Shown piece by piece: positions 37,543 to 46,187 of a stretch of DNA of 64,000 bases; the stretch's first letter is position 1; each line of letters starts with the position of its first letter. This DNA comes from Tolypothrix sp. PCC 7910. Lineage in GTDB: Bacteria; Cyanobacteriota; Cyanobacteriia; Cyanobacteriales; Nostocaceae. Location: the NCBI RefSeq assembly GCF_011769525.1, contig NZ_CP050440.1, positions 4,093,501-4,157,500 of the forward strand. The letters are read 5' to 3'. The notes under the pieces are model-generated. The model worked only from the letters and a program-made list of their open reading frames with translations, made no database searches and was not told the origin of the DNA. Both the position numbers and the translations under genes were made by a program.

Positions 37543-37790
37543 CGACACTCAGCACGATATTTTGACTATTACAAAAATGTAGGTAAGCTATAACTTCCAT
37601 TTGAAAATTTGTCATTGCGAGCGGAGCGTTCGCGTAGCAGATAATAATGCTATATTTTCCTCAAAATCTGTAAAAATTAATAGCACTCATGTAGTTGACT
37701 ATCAAAATAGTACTTTTAGTGAAATGCTCTCTAATATTCCAGGCAATTAAGAGCATAAAGTCGGATGATATTTAATTTCAAGACACCAGT

Positions 37791-39008
37791 ATGGTAAATA
37801 CACCTCAAAGTGTCCGAGAAAAAATTCAAGAAGCGAAACAGAAAAAGCTGACAGAATTAGATTTAAGCAATGATTTGTGGACTGAGGAAAAGGATAAATT
37901 AACAGAGATTCCATCTGAGGTTTTTGAACTCGAATGGCTAGAGGTTTTGAAGTTAAGGTACAACCAAATCACGACAATACCAGAAGCCATCACCCGCCTG
38001 CAAAACTTAACCCAGATGGATTTAAGCGGCAACCAAATCAAGACAATACCGGAAGTCATCACCCGCCTGCAAAACTTAACTTCGCTGGATTTAAGCAACA
38101 ACCAAATCACGACAATACCTGAAGTCATTACCCGCTTGCAAAACTTAACTTCGCTGTCTTTAAGCAACAACCAAATCACGACAATACCTGAAGTCATCAC
38201 CTGTTTGCAAAACTTAACTTCGCTGTATTTAAGTGGCAACCAAATCACGACGATATCGGAAGTCATTACCCGCTTGCAAAACTTAACTTCGCTGTTTTTA
38301 GGCTTTAACCAAATCACGACGATACCGGAAGTCATCACCCGCCTGCAAAAATTAACTTGGCTGTATTTAAGTGGCAACCAAATCACGACAATACCTGAAG
38401 TCGTCACCCGCCTGGAAAACTTAACTGCGCTGTTTTTAAGCGACAACCAAATCACGACAATACCGGAAGTCATCACCCGCCTGCAAAACTTAACTCATCT
38501 GGATTTAAACCGCAACCAAATCACGACAATACCGGAAGTCATCACCCGCTTGCAAAATTTAACCGGGCTGTATTTAAACCGCAACCAAATCACGACGATA
38601 CCGGAATTCATCACCCGCCTGGAACACTTAACTTACCTGGATTTAAGCGGCAACCCCATTGAAAAGCCACCCCCAGAAGTGGTTGAAAAAGGTATTGAAG
38701 CGATTAGGAATTATTTTCGTCAACTCCAAGCAGAAGGAACAGATTATATATTTAGAAACGGAATGTTCTATTTATTTATATTCGTAGTTGTATTTTCTCT
38801 AATCGCATTTTTCGGTGGTTCGCTACCTTTTCATTATCTAGCTTTGGCTATTCTGGGTACAGCAATATTTATTATTCTCATTGGTGTTTTACAACTGCGT
38901 CAAGATGACCGTTTATCAGAAAAATCTTTTGTGGAATTGATAAAAATGGTGCTGAAGCAGTTTCCGTTAATTGGCAATTTAATAGATATGTTTCAGCGTG
39001 GTAAATAG
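37791..39008 (+). CDS. Leucine-rich-repeat protein with C-terminal membrane anchor
   Basis: This protein of 405 residues has an N-terminal charged helix (about 5-20), then eleven leucine-rich repeats of 23 residues (about 49-300), each close to LQNLTSLDLSNNQITTIPEV. A linker with an EAIRNYF motif follows, then two membrane helices (about 324-343 and 346-368) and a basic tail. The repeats are nearly identical in DNA as well (69-bp units), showing recent expansion or gene conversion. Repeats of this kind bind proteins, and the topology suggests display at the membrane. In filamentous cyanobacteria similar repeats precede Roc-COR or kinase domains, but none is present here. No operon partner is evident. 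Confidence 0.88.
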   Translation: MVNTPQSVREKIQEAKQKKLTELDLSNDLWTEEKDKLTEIPSEVFELEWLEVLKLRYNQITTIPEAITRLQNLTQMDLSGNQIKTIPEVITRLQNLTSLDLSNNQITTIPEVITRLQNLTSLSLSNNQITTIPEVITCLQNLTSLYLSGNQITTISEVITRLQNLTSLFLGFNQITTIPEVITRLQKLTWLYLSGNQITTIPEVVTRLENLTALFLSDNQITTIPEVITRLQNLTHLDLNRNQITTIPEVITRLQNLTGLYLNRNQITTIPEFITRLEHLTYLDLSGNPIEKPPPEVVEKGIEAIRNYFRQLQAEGTDYIFRNGMFYLFIFVVVFSLIAFFGGSLPFHYLALAILGTAIFIILIGVLQLRQDDRLSEKSFVELIKMVLKQFPLIGNLIDMFQRGK

Positions 39009-39591
39009 TGATAAATAGGGGGAAAGGGGAAGGGATAAAAGGGAAAGGGAAAAAGAATCAAAGTCCCTCTTTTTAAGGGGGATTTAGGGGGATCAAACCA
39101 CATTTTGTACTTAGCACAAAGATTTATGTACACCCTAGCCTTAAAAAAGGGCGGGAAATTGACACGCACCCTAAAATACTGATGCGATCGCACGTTAATT
39201 ATTTTCCAACTCAAAAATCAAGTTTACAACTCGTGAATCAACTACACGAACTCGTGAATCAAGTTCACGAACTCGTGAATCAATTGCACGAACTCGTGCA
39301 TTAAGTTTACGACTTGTGAATCAAGTGCACGAACTCGTGCATCAAGTTCACGAACTCGTGAATCAATTGCACGAACTCGTGCATCAAGTTTACAGATCGT
39401 GCATTAGCGTCACAATTGATAAACCTGCTAATCTGAACAAATTTCTGTAAATATATGCTCAGACGCGTGCTGGCTAATTGGTACAAAGTATAGGTTATTC
39501 TAGCTGCTATTTACAGTTGACACAGCACAGCCCGGAATTTAAGTTTCAGGTCAGAAGGCGATCGCATTCTACAATCCTGAAATGGGTAGAC
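39009..39591. other. Convergent intergenic region with interspersed repeats
   Basis: It lies between the ends of the leucine-rich-repeat and ArsR-Clp genes. It contains a G-rich stretch and a widespread-looking motif TTTTTAAGGGGGATTTAGGG near 39070, then the 21-bp palindrome array described separately, and a HIP1 site near 39560. No gene is clear, although a 40-codon frame runs from an ATG at 39182 into the array and stops at 39304. Confidence 0.5.
39221..39406. repeat. Tandem 21-bp palindrome array (CACGAACTCGTG core)
   Basis: Nine units of 20-21 bp follow each other, most with the inverted repeat CACGA-AC-TCGTG. Outer bases vary in a paired manner: TTCACGA goes with TCGTGAA, and TGCACGA goes with TCGTGCA. 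The spacing equals two DNA helical turns. One strand also reads as a heptapeptide repeat HELVNQL/V, but stops interrupt it. Confidence 0.8.
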
Positions 39592-40455
39592 TCAGGTTAA
39601 GGCTCTTTTTAGTCTTTGTTCCAAGGAAACAAGGTCTACACCTAGGTTCTGTAAAACTTTAATTCCTACTCCCCGTTCTCTGTCTCCCTCTCCTTCCTTC
39701 AGCAAACCTAACAAAATATGTTCGGTTCCAATGTAATTCACACCTAGTTTGCGGGATTCTTCTACTGTTAGTTCTAATAACTTTTTGGCTCTAGGTGTAA
39801 AGGGAATATCTAGAGGTGTCAATCCCCTCCCTCTACCAATGATTTTCTCTACCTCAATTTGAGCATTTTCTAAGTTCACGCCTACAGAACTGAGAAACTG
39901 TGCTGCAAAGCCGCTACCTTCACCAACTAGTCCTAATAAAATCTGTTCGGTACCAACATATCGATGTCCCAAGCGGCGAGATTCACTTTGAGCAATGGAA
40001 ATAGCTGTGATGGCTTTTTGGGTAAATCTTTCAAAACCTCTCAGGTGAAATCGGCCAAATGTAAACCCAAATATCTTTTCAAAAATCGACTCAAAAAATC
40101 TTTCAAACATAAACCCCTCCTGCTGGGATATGTTGCTGATTGACTCAAAGGTGCGATCGCGTTTTGCTTTCCCTGTGGATAGAAAAGACAGCAAATCCTC
40201 CATCGTCTCAGCATTGGCTGAATACCACAAAAATTGCTTATCTTTGCGGCTATTTACTAAACCCTCAATCCGTAGCTTTTCTAAATGGTGTGACAGTGTT
40301 GAGTTGGGAATCTTCAGCTTTTCCTGAATCTCACCCACATTCATTGCATCTGGATAAGCTGCAAACAGTAGCCGCATGATTTCCAGACGCGGCTCAGAAC
40401 CTAATGCAGCAAAGATATCTGCATAGCGAGCTGTGTCTTCATTATTTATTGCCAT
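39592..40455 (-). CDS. ArsR-type winged-helix regulator fused to a ClpC-like N-domain
   Basis: This protein of 287 residues has two recognisable parts. Residues 10-95 form an ArsR-family winged helix ([15 protein letters not shown], then [19 protein letters not shown] as recognition helix and wing). Residues 140-287 form a double Clp N-terminal repeat, closest by eye to Clp[54 protein letters not shown] and [18 protein letters not shown]. There is no AAA+ ATPase. The linker (110-140) is rich in Phe and Glu. Clp N-domains bind substrates or adaptors, so this could be a transcription factor that senses ClpC substrates, adaptors or arginine phosphorylation; that role is inference. It is divergent from the debranching enzyme gene across 478 bp. 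Confidence 0.88.
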   Translation of the reverse strand: MAINNEDTARYADIFAALGSEPRLEIMRLLFAAYPDAMNVGEIQEKLKIPNSTLSHHLEKLRIEGLVNSRKDKQFLWYSANAETMEDLLSFLSTGKAKRDRTFESISNISQQEGFMFERFFESIFEKIFGFTFGRFHLRGFERFTQKAITAISIAQSESRRLGHRYVGTEQILLGLVGEGSGFAAQFLSSVGVNLENAQIEVEKIIGRGRGLTPLDIPFTPRAKKLLELTVEESRKLGVNYIGTEHILLGLLKEGEGDRERGVGIKVLQNLGVDLVSLEQRLKRALT

Positions 40456-40933
40456 ATTTCTAGAATAGTCGAAATAATTAGTTTGTCAACCAGCGGATAT
40501 TAGAATTGTTAAATCTGGAATCTGTATTTTTGCTTAATTTTCTGTTTCCCAAACCTTAAAGAGACTTGAAAAAATTGAGTAAAAATATAAATTTCTCATA
40601 AAGGCAATTGCAATCCCCAGCTTTGATTAGCCATATTTTTCTGGGATTCAAGTTTAAAAGCTAATTATTTAAAGGCTTTGAGCTACTTCTGAGTCTAAAT
40701 TATCAATTCCTAAAAATTTGATTGTTGTAGATTTAATAGCTGCCCTTTTTCCAAGAGTGTGTAAGTATTATTTTGGCTTGAATGGCTCAACTGAGTTTGC
40801 TAAGGCAGCTTAGTGCCTAAGTTCCAAATGAGGGAAACCTCTACTGGGGCTTCTTTCCTTTTGACGCTGATGCAATGCCTACGGCGGGCTATGCTTACGC
40901 GAAAATCTAGACCTGTACACGGAAGACTGGCTA
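40456..40933. promoter_or_regulatory. Divergent promoter region of ArsR-Clp fusion and debranching enzyme genes
   Basis: It is AT-rich on the left, where ATTTCTAGAATAGTCGAAATA just upstream of the regulator start is a candidate operator with partial symmetry. Fragments such as GCCTACGGCGGGCTATGC near 40880 resemble interspersed repeats. No gene is visible. Autoregulation by the ArsR-type protein would be expected here. Confidence 0.35.
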
Positions 40934-43219
40934 ATGACATCGGATATACTGATGACACCGGAAAAAATTTTCTTAGACGGAAAGACTTATATTCCCGCAG
41001 AACAATTACCTATCCCGGAGTGGCCTTGTGTTGTAAGTGAAAGACCACAACCAACGCTGACGGTCAAAGATGATGATTTATTTTTTATCACAGATACGAT
41101 TGGGAACATTTCTGGATGTTCCTTGAACGATGGCAATCCCAGCATGGGGCTGTTTTGCTGTGATACGCGTTTTTTGAGCCGCCTAGAGTTGCAGATTGAA
41201 GGGCGATCGCCTGTTTTACTCAGCAGTACTGCGGATAAAGGATTTGCACTCTCGGTTCTTTGTACTAATCCCAGAATCGATGAACGCCTCAAAGCTGATA
41301 CTGTAGGGATACGTCGCGAACTGGTGCTGAATGGCGCACTATTTGAAGAAATTGAAGTATCCAACTACAGCACAACTACCGTTAGTTTTGAACTGAGTAT
41401 CAGCTTTGATGCCGATTTTGTGGATTTATTTGAAGTGCGTGGCTATGGCAGAGAAAAGCGCGGTAGGCTGTTACGCTTAGTAGAGCCAATGCCAGAAGAC
41501 GGAACATCGGCTGATGGTGGTTCACCCCTACCAACTCAACCTACGATGATGCGGGATGAATCCTTAACCCTTGCCTATCAAGGTTTGGATGGTTTGGTGA
41601 TGGAATCGCGGATTAATTTCCAGCATCGCCAACCAGACTATTTTAAGGGTTACACTGCGGTGTGGCAGCTAGAGTTGGCTTCTCACGAAACCCAAAAATT
41701 GGGTTATCGGGTGAATATGTTGCGAAACAATCAGCCGAGTTCAACTGTCAGTGCGGCGGTGACTTTAGGACAAGCCAAAGCTGCTGAATTAATGGAAGAA
41801 CAGCATTGGGTGCAACAAATTACCCGCATCAGTTCCGATAAAAGCACTTTTAACCGAGTGATTGAACGGGCGGAACAGGATATGTATTTGTTGCGCCAGT
41901 CTTTTGGCAAGAATAAGACTGTTTCGGCTGGTGTCCCTTGGTTTTCGGCATTGTTTGGGCGAGATTCCATCATTACAGCTTCCCAAACTTTGATGTTAAA
42001 TCCCCGTATCGCCAAAGAAACCTTGACGCTATTAGCGACATACCAAGGCAAAGTTGACGATGAGTGGCGCGAAGAAGAACCAGGAAAGATTTTACACGAG
42101 TTGCGCTTAGGGGAAATGGCCAGGTGTCAAGAAATCCCTCATACACCTTACTACGGTACAGTTGATGCTACGCCCCTATGGCTGATGCTTTATGCTGAAT
42201 ATTATGCCTGGACGCACGATCAAGAAACATTAGAGCAGCTTTGGCCCAATGCTTTAGCCGCAATGGACTGGATTGACCGCAACACTAAAGAAACTAGCTA
42301 CTTGAGCTACTATCGTAAATCCAAACGCGGTCTGGCTAACCAAGGCTGGAAAGATTCCGGCGACTGTATTGTAGACCATAAGGGAGAGTTAGCTAACGGC
42401 CCGATCGCCCTTTGCGAGGTGCAAGCTTACGTCTATGCAGCTAAAATGCGCCTTTCTGAAATTGCGCGGATGAAAAAGCGCCTAGACTTAGCAGACCGTT
42501 GGCTAGAAGAAGCGAAAAATCTGAAATTGCGGTTTAACCGAGATTTCTGGATAGAAGACCAAGATTTCTGCGCCTTGGCTTTGGATGGTGACGGGAAGCA
42601 GGTAGATAGTATTACTTCAAATCCTGGCCATTGTCTGCATTTAGGCATCTTTACACCCGAAAAAGCCTACAGCGTCGCGGAAAGGTTACGCGCCCCAGAT
42701 ATGTTTAATGGTTGGGGGATTCGCACACTCAGCAGTTTATCGCCAGCTTATAACCCAATGGGCTATCACATCGGTTCAGTGTGGCCTCATGATAACGCCA
42801 TCATTGCTATGGGATTGCGATCGCTGGGTTTAATCGATCAAGCTTTAGAACTCTTCCAAGGTTTGTTTGATATGACTACCCAGCAACCATATCAACGTCC
42901 CCCAGAACTGTTCTGTGGTTACGAACGCAACGGTGATAATGCACCTGTACAGTATCCTGTTGCTTGTACTCCCCAAGCTTGGGCGACTGGTAGTATCTTC
43001 CAACTACTGCAAATGATCGTCAACCTCGTCCCTGACGCGCAAAATAATTGCTTGCGAATTATCGATCCGGCTTTACCAGAGTCAATTAATCGCCTTTCCC
43101 TGCATAATTTGCACGTCGGCCCTACCGTCCTCGATTTAGAATTTGAGCGTACTGGTAGCACTACCGCTTGTCGTGTAGCTAAAAAACGCGGCAATTTACG
43201 GGTGGTGATTGAGGCATAG
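40934..43219 (+). CDS. Glycogen debranching enzyme-type amylo-alpha-1,6-glucosidase
   Basis: This protein of 761 residues has the two-domain structure of bacterial and archaeal debranching enzymes: an N-terminal beta-rich domain (about 30-290; DTIGNISGCSLNDGNPSMGLFCCDTRFLSRLE region) and an (alpha/alpha)6 barrel (about 340-755) with VPWFSALFGRDSIITA, GTVDATPLWLMLYAEYY, QGWKDSGDCI, GHCLHLGIF and WPHDNAIIAMG. The acidic residues in the FGRDS and WKDSGD segments are in the active site region of this clan. It probably removes alpha-1,6 branches in glycogen or a related glucan. The first ATG is used here; homologues often begin at an internal methionine equivalent to 40952 (MTPEKIF). Confidence 0.87.
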   Translation: MTSDILMTPEKIFLDGKTYIPAEQLPIPEWPCVVSERPQPTLTVKDDDLFFITDTIGNISGCSLNDGNPSMGLFCCDTRFLSRLELQIEGRSPVLLSSTADKGFALSVLCTNPRIDERLKADTVGIRRELVLNGALFEEIEVSNYSTTTVSFELSISFDADFVDLFEVRGYGREKRGRLLRLVEPMPEDGTSADGGSPLPTQPTMMRDESLTLAYQGLDGLVMESRINFQHRQPDYFKGYTAVWQLELASHETQKLGYRVNMLRNNQPSSTVSAAVTLGQAKAAELMEEQHWVQQITRISSDKSTFNRVIERAEQDMYLLRQSFGKNKTVSAGVPWFSALFGRDSIITASQTLMLNPRIAKETLTLLATYQGKVDDEWREEEPGKILHELRLGEMARCQEIPHTPYYGTVDATPLWLMLYAEYYAWTHDQETLEQLWPNALAAMDWIDRNTKETSYLSYYRKSKRGLANQGWKDSGDCIVDHKGELANGPIALCEVQAYVYAAKMRLSEIARMKKRLDLADRWLEEAKNLKLRFNRDFWIEDQDFCALALDGDGKQVDSITSNPGHCLHLGIFTPEKAYSVAERLRAPDMFNGWGIRTLSSLSPAYNPMGYHIGSVWPHDNAIIAMGLRSLGLIDQALELFQGLFDMTTQQPYQRPPELFCGYERNGDNAPVQYPVACTPQAWATGSIFQLLQMIVNLVPDAQNNCLRIIDPALPESINRLSLHNLHVGPTVLDLEFERTGSTTACRVAKKRGNLRVVIEA

Positions 43220-43753
43220 GGCATGGGGCATAGGGCATGGGGCATGGTGAAGAGTTACCAATGCTCCATGCCCCGTTAACTAATGGTATAATCTATACCG
43301 AATCAATCTAATACCAATTTGAAAAAATAATGCGACAGATTGTAGGGGCAAGGCACTGCCTTGCCCTCTAGAATATTATTGATGTGTCGCAAAGATTACT
43401 TGATTTTGTAAGAGTAATCAGCAATATTGCTGTGATAAATCCTACATGAAGATTTAATCGTGACTTCTGCCTTTAGATAGAAGTTCGCTGTATCTAAAGT
43501 TAGGTACTTTAATAACAAGTTTTGCTCTAATGCTGGAAGATTATTGTGGTGTCTAAGGATTACAAGCAATTGGAGAGGTAACTATTGTTGCTTGCTGATT
43601 AACCTTGTAATCCTTTTATGTTTTCTTCTAAATTTTGAGCCGAAGAATTTGTATCATTTTGCAAAAATGGGCAAAGGTGAAAGGGGAAAGGGGAAAGGGT
43701 AAATACAAAGCCTTTCCCCCTTTTATCCCTTCCCCGTCAAGTATTGAAATCCC
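43220..43753. other. Convergent spacer with nested hairpin and heptamers
   Basis: It carries GGCATGGGGCATAGG-type heptamers just after the debranching enzyme gene, the nested hairpin at 43331-43391, and a GGGAAAGG tract near 43690. No gene is seen. Confidence 0.5.
43331..43391. repeat. Nested hairpin element (TGCGACA outer, GGGCAAGGCA inner)
   Basis: The inner perfect stem GGGCAAGGCA/TGCCTTGCCC with a single-base loop lies at 43346-43366. Outside it TGCGACA at 43331 and TGTCGCA at 43385-43391 form a second inverted repeat. It is probably a small interspersed element. Confidence 0.6.
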
Positions 43754-45412
43754 CTAAGCGCGTGCTAATAAAGGTGCAGCAGCTAGTAGGGTTTTAGTAT
43801 AAGGATGTTGAGGATTAGCAAAAATTCGTTTTGTGGGGCCGAGTTCGACAATTTGTCCGCCATTCATGACTGCAATGCGATCGCATAAAAATCTCGCTAA
43901 CCACAAGTCATGGGTAATAAACAAGTATGTTAACTCAAACTCTTCTTTTAATTGCAACATCAAATCTAATACTTGCGATTGCACGCTAGCATCTAACATA
44001 CTCACGGGTTCATCGCAGATTAAGAGTTTAGGACGAGTAATTAAAGCACGGGCGATCGCAACTCGTTGCTGTTGTCCACCAGATAAATCTGAGGGGTAAC
44101 GCTGATAATATACTTCTGCTGGTGTTAACCCGACTTTTTCCAGCATCGACAATACTTGTTCTTTGGCTTTCGTCGCATCAGCCAAGTTGTGAATTAATAA
44201 CGGATCGCCAATACTTTGTCCCACTGTCATCGCTGGATTGAGACAAGCATGAGGATCTTGAAACACCATCTGCATTTGTCGTCGTGAGGAACGAATTTCT
44301 TGGCGTGATAAGGTGGTTAATTCTTGTCCTAAAAATTCGACTTTACCAGCAGTAGGACGAATAAGCTGCAAAATTGTCCGTGATAGGGTGCTTTTCCCGC
44401 AACCGGATTCTCCGACTAAGCCTAAAATTTCTCCAGGGTATAGTTCTAAATTAATCCCATCGACAGCTTTAATGGTTTGGTTTTGTCCTTTAAATATGCG
44501 TTCAATAAAGTTCGGTTCGATGGTGTAATGCTGCTTGAGTTCCGTAATCTTCAAGATGGGGTTTTGCGCGGGAATTTCTTCGCTTCCTAATCCCCAATCT
44601 TCATTAGCGATATCATCAACAGCTTGAATATGCAAAGCTGCTTGTAAAAGCGATCGCGTATATTCATGTTGAGGCTGGCGAAATACTGACTCTGTAGAAC
44701 CCATCTCGACCATTTTGCCTTGGTACATTACCCCAATGCGATCGCAGTACTCGGCAACCATTGCTAAATCGTGAGAAATTAACAATAGCCCCATATTTTC
44801 TTCCGCACACAGGCGCGTTAATTCCTGCAGAATTTGGGCGGAGACGGTGACATCTAAGCTAGTAGTCGGTTCATCAGCCACAATTAACTTTGGGTTGAGA
44901 AGTAACGCCAATGCGATCGCTACCCGTTGACGCATCCCACCGCTAAACTCATGGGGATACTGATTCCACCGACTCGCGGGAATTTTTACCTTTTCCAAAG
45001 TTGCGATCGCTTTTTCTTTGGCTTGTTTTTTTGATAACTCTGGTGAATGCGCTTGGAGTGTCTCTATACAATGATTACCTATCGTCATCAACGGATCTAG
45101 CCGCGTCATCGGATCTTGGAAAATCAGCGCCACCGCTTCCCCACGAAACTTCCGCATTTCTTGGGGTGTTAAATCAAATACTTTTTTACCTAGAAAATTT
45201 ACGTTTCCTTCAATCCGGCTAGATGAAGGCAACAAACGCATGACAGCCCGACCTAGCGTTGATTTACCACAACCTGACTCTCCCACTAGCCCCATTCTTT
45301 CGCCAGGTTGCAGCGTAAAAGATACATCATCAACCGCCCAATTGAGTTCTTCTTCGCTAGACTGAGGATAGGCAACTCGCAGATTTTCGACACGAAATAA
45401 GGCTTCACTCAT
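43754..45412 (-). CDS. Oligopeptide/dipeptide-type ABC transporter ATPase, two fused ATP-binding domains
   Basis: This protein of 552 residues has two complete ATPase domains: the first (about 1-260) with GESGCGKSTLGRAV, SGGMRQRVAIALAL and the Walker B region LIVADEPTTSLD, the second (about 290-550) with GESGCGKSTLSRTI, LSGGQQQRVAIARAL and LLICDEPVSMLD. Each ends in the oligopeptide-type C-terminal extension (HPYTKTLLAAAP). It corresponds to fused DppD and DppF and should energise import of peptides or another small solute (nickel and glutathione systems share the layout). Permease and binding-protein genes are not in this window, as is common in cyanobacteria. It converges on the debranching enzyme gene. 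Confidence 0.9.
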   Translation of the reverse strand: MSEALFRVENLRVAYPQSSEEELNWAVDDVSFTLQPGERMGLVGESGCGKSTLGRAVMRLLPSSSRIEGNVNFLGKKVFDLTPQEMRKFRGEAVALIFQDPMTRLDPLMTIGNHCIETLQAHSPELSKKQAKEKAIATLEKVKIPASRWNQYPHEFSGGMRQRVAIALALLLNPKLIVADEPTTSLDVTVSAQILQELTRLCAEENMGLLLISHDLAMVAEYCDRIGVMYQGKMVEMGSTESVFRQPQHEYTRSLLQAALHIQAVDDIANEDWGLGSEEIPAQNPILKITELKQHYTIEPNFIERIFKGQNQTIKAVDGINLELYPGEILGLVGESGCGKSTLSRTILQLIRPTAGKVEFLGQELTTLSRQEIRSSRRQMQMVFQDPHACLNPAMTVGQSIGDPLLIHNLADATKAKEQVLSMLEKVGLTPAEVYYQRYPSDLSGGQQQRVAIARALITRPKLLICDEPVSMLDASVQSQVLDLMLQLKEEFELTYLFITHDLWLARFLCDRIAVMNGGQIVELGPTKRIFANPQHPYTKTLLAAAPLLARA

Positions 45413-45578
45413 ATTTTTATATATTCAACCCTGAGCTAGCAGCTTTTATAATTGCAAATTTAAGCTAGTCTAGCAAATGATTGGGGACTAGGGATTGGGG
45501 ACTGGGGACTGGGTAATTGGTAATGGGAAGTTCTTTAGTGATGGGCTTGAAGCCTTCATGTTGCAACATTAACCCTTT

Positions 45579-45748
45579 AGGTTACAACTTTAAGGCTTAA
45601 TGTTGAAAGGTTTTGCCTTTAGGTTACAACTTTAAGGCTTAATGCTGAAAGGTTTTGCCTTTAGGTTACAACTTTAAGCCTTAATGCTGCACGATATTGC
45701 ATGATAGTTATAACTTTAAGGCTTAACCCTGCACGATGTTGCATGAAA
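45579..45748. repeat. 42-bp tandem repeat array (four units)
   Basis: Units start AGGTTACAACTTTAAGGCTT at 45579, 45621 and 45663, and a diverged fourth starts near 45706. Units one and two end GAAAGGTTTTGCCTTT; units three and four instead end with a GCACGATNTTGCATGA block. AAGGC and GCCTT within the first two units can pair. Confidence 0.75.
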
Positions 45749-45949
45749 GTTATATGAGGCTAAATTGAATCTCAATGCAAACAACATTAGTTCACGTAGG
45801 ATGCGTTAGCGATAGCGTAACGCATCCATAAAAAGCTTTTTATGCGTTACGGCTGAGATTTTTTCACCAAATCAAATCGGATTCCTATATGAGGCTAAAT
45901 TTAATCTCAATCCAAACAAGATTAGCAGCTATAAAAATTCAATATACAA

Positions 45950-46028
45950 GGGTGTGTTATGCCGTAGGCTAACGCACCTTAAATATTTGATGGTGTCGCG
46001 GTGCGTTGCGCTACGCAACAACACACCC
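45950..46028. repeat. GGGTGTGTT inverted-repeat element
   Basis: GGGTGTGTT at the left end and AACACACCC at the right end bracket 61 bp that include GTGCGTTGCGCTACGCAAC, itself palindromic. It is probably an interspersed structured repeat. Confidence 0.5.
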
Positions 46029-46036
46029 TACGCAAA

Positions 46037-46056
46037 AGACGCGATGAATCGCGTCT
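46037..46056. repeat. Short palindrome, GACGCGAT family
   Basis: AGACGCGATGAATCGCGTCT, with centre GA, is the third perfect or near-perfect member of this family in the window. Confidence 0.75.
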
Positions 46057-46187
46057 CTACAATTAAATATATGTAAGGAAACTTTTCGCCTGTTGCTGAT
46101 TCAAGGTAGAAGTTGCGACAATTTCTGTAAATGGGGCCTGGCCTCTTGTAGCAATTTATTAAAAATCCTTATCTATTTCTCAGCGCC

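Larger units (their letters stand above)
45413..46187. other. Repeat-dense divergent spacer upstream of the first zinc-ribbon kinase
   Basis: It contains GGGGACT heptamers (about 45480-45515), the 42-bp tandem repeat, hairpins at 45799-45827 (GGATGCGTTA/TAACGCATCC) and 45950-46028 (GGGTGTGTT/AACACACCC) and a GACGCGAT palindrome. Promoters for both flanking genes must lie among these. Confidence 0.55.

Noticed and set aside
37826-38476. Long open frame on the minus strand opposite the leucine-rich-repeat gene
   Set aside because: It mirrors the 69-bp repeat on the other strand; its periodic translation is a by-product of the repeat.
39182-39304. A 40-codon frame leading into the 21-bp array
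   Set aside because: It has no ribosome-binding site and stops inside the array; the repeat explains the coding look.
39221-39406. CRISPR array
   Set aside because: The repeats are contiguous 20-21 bp units without spacers, and no cas gene is present.
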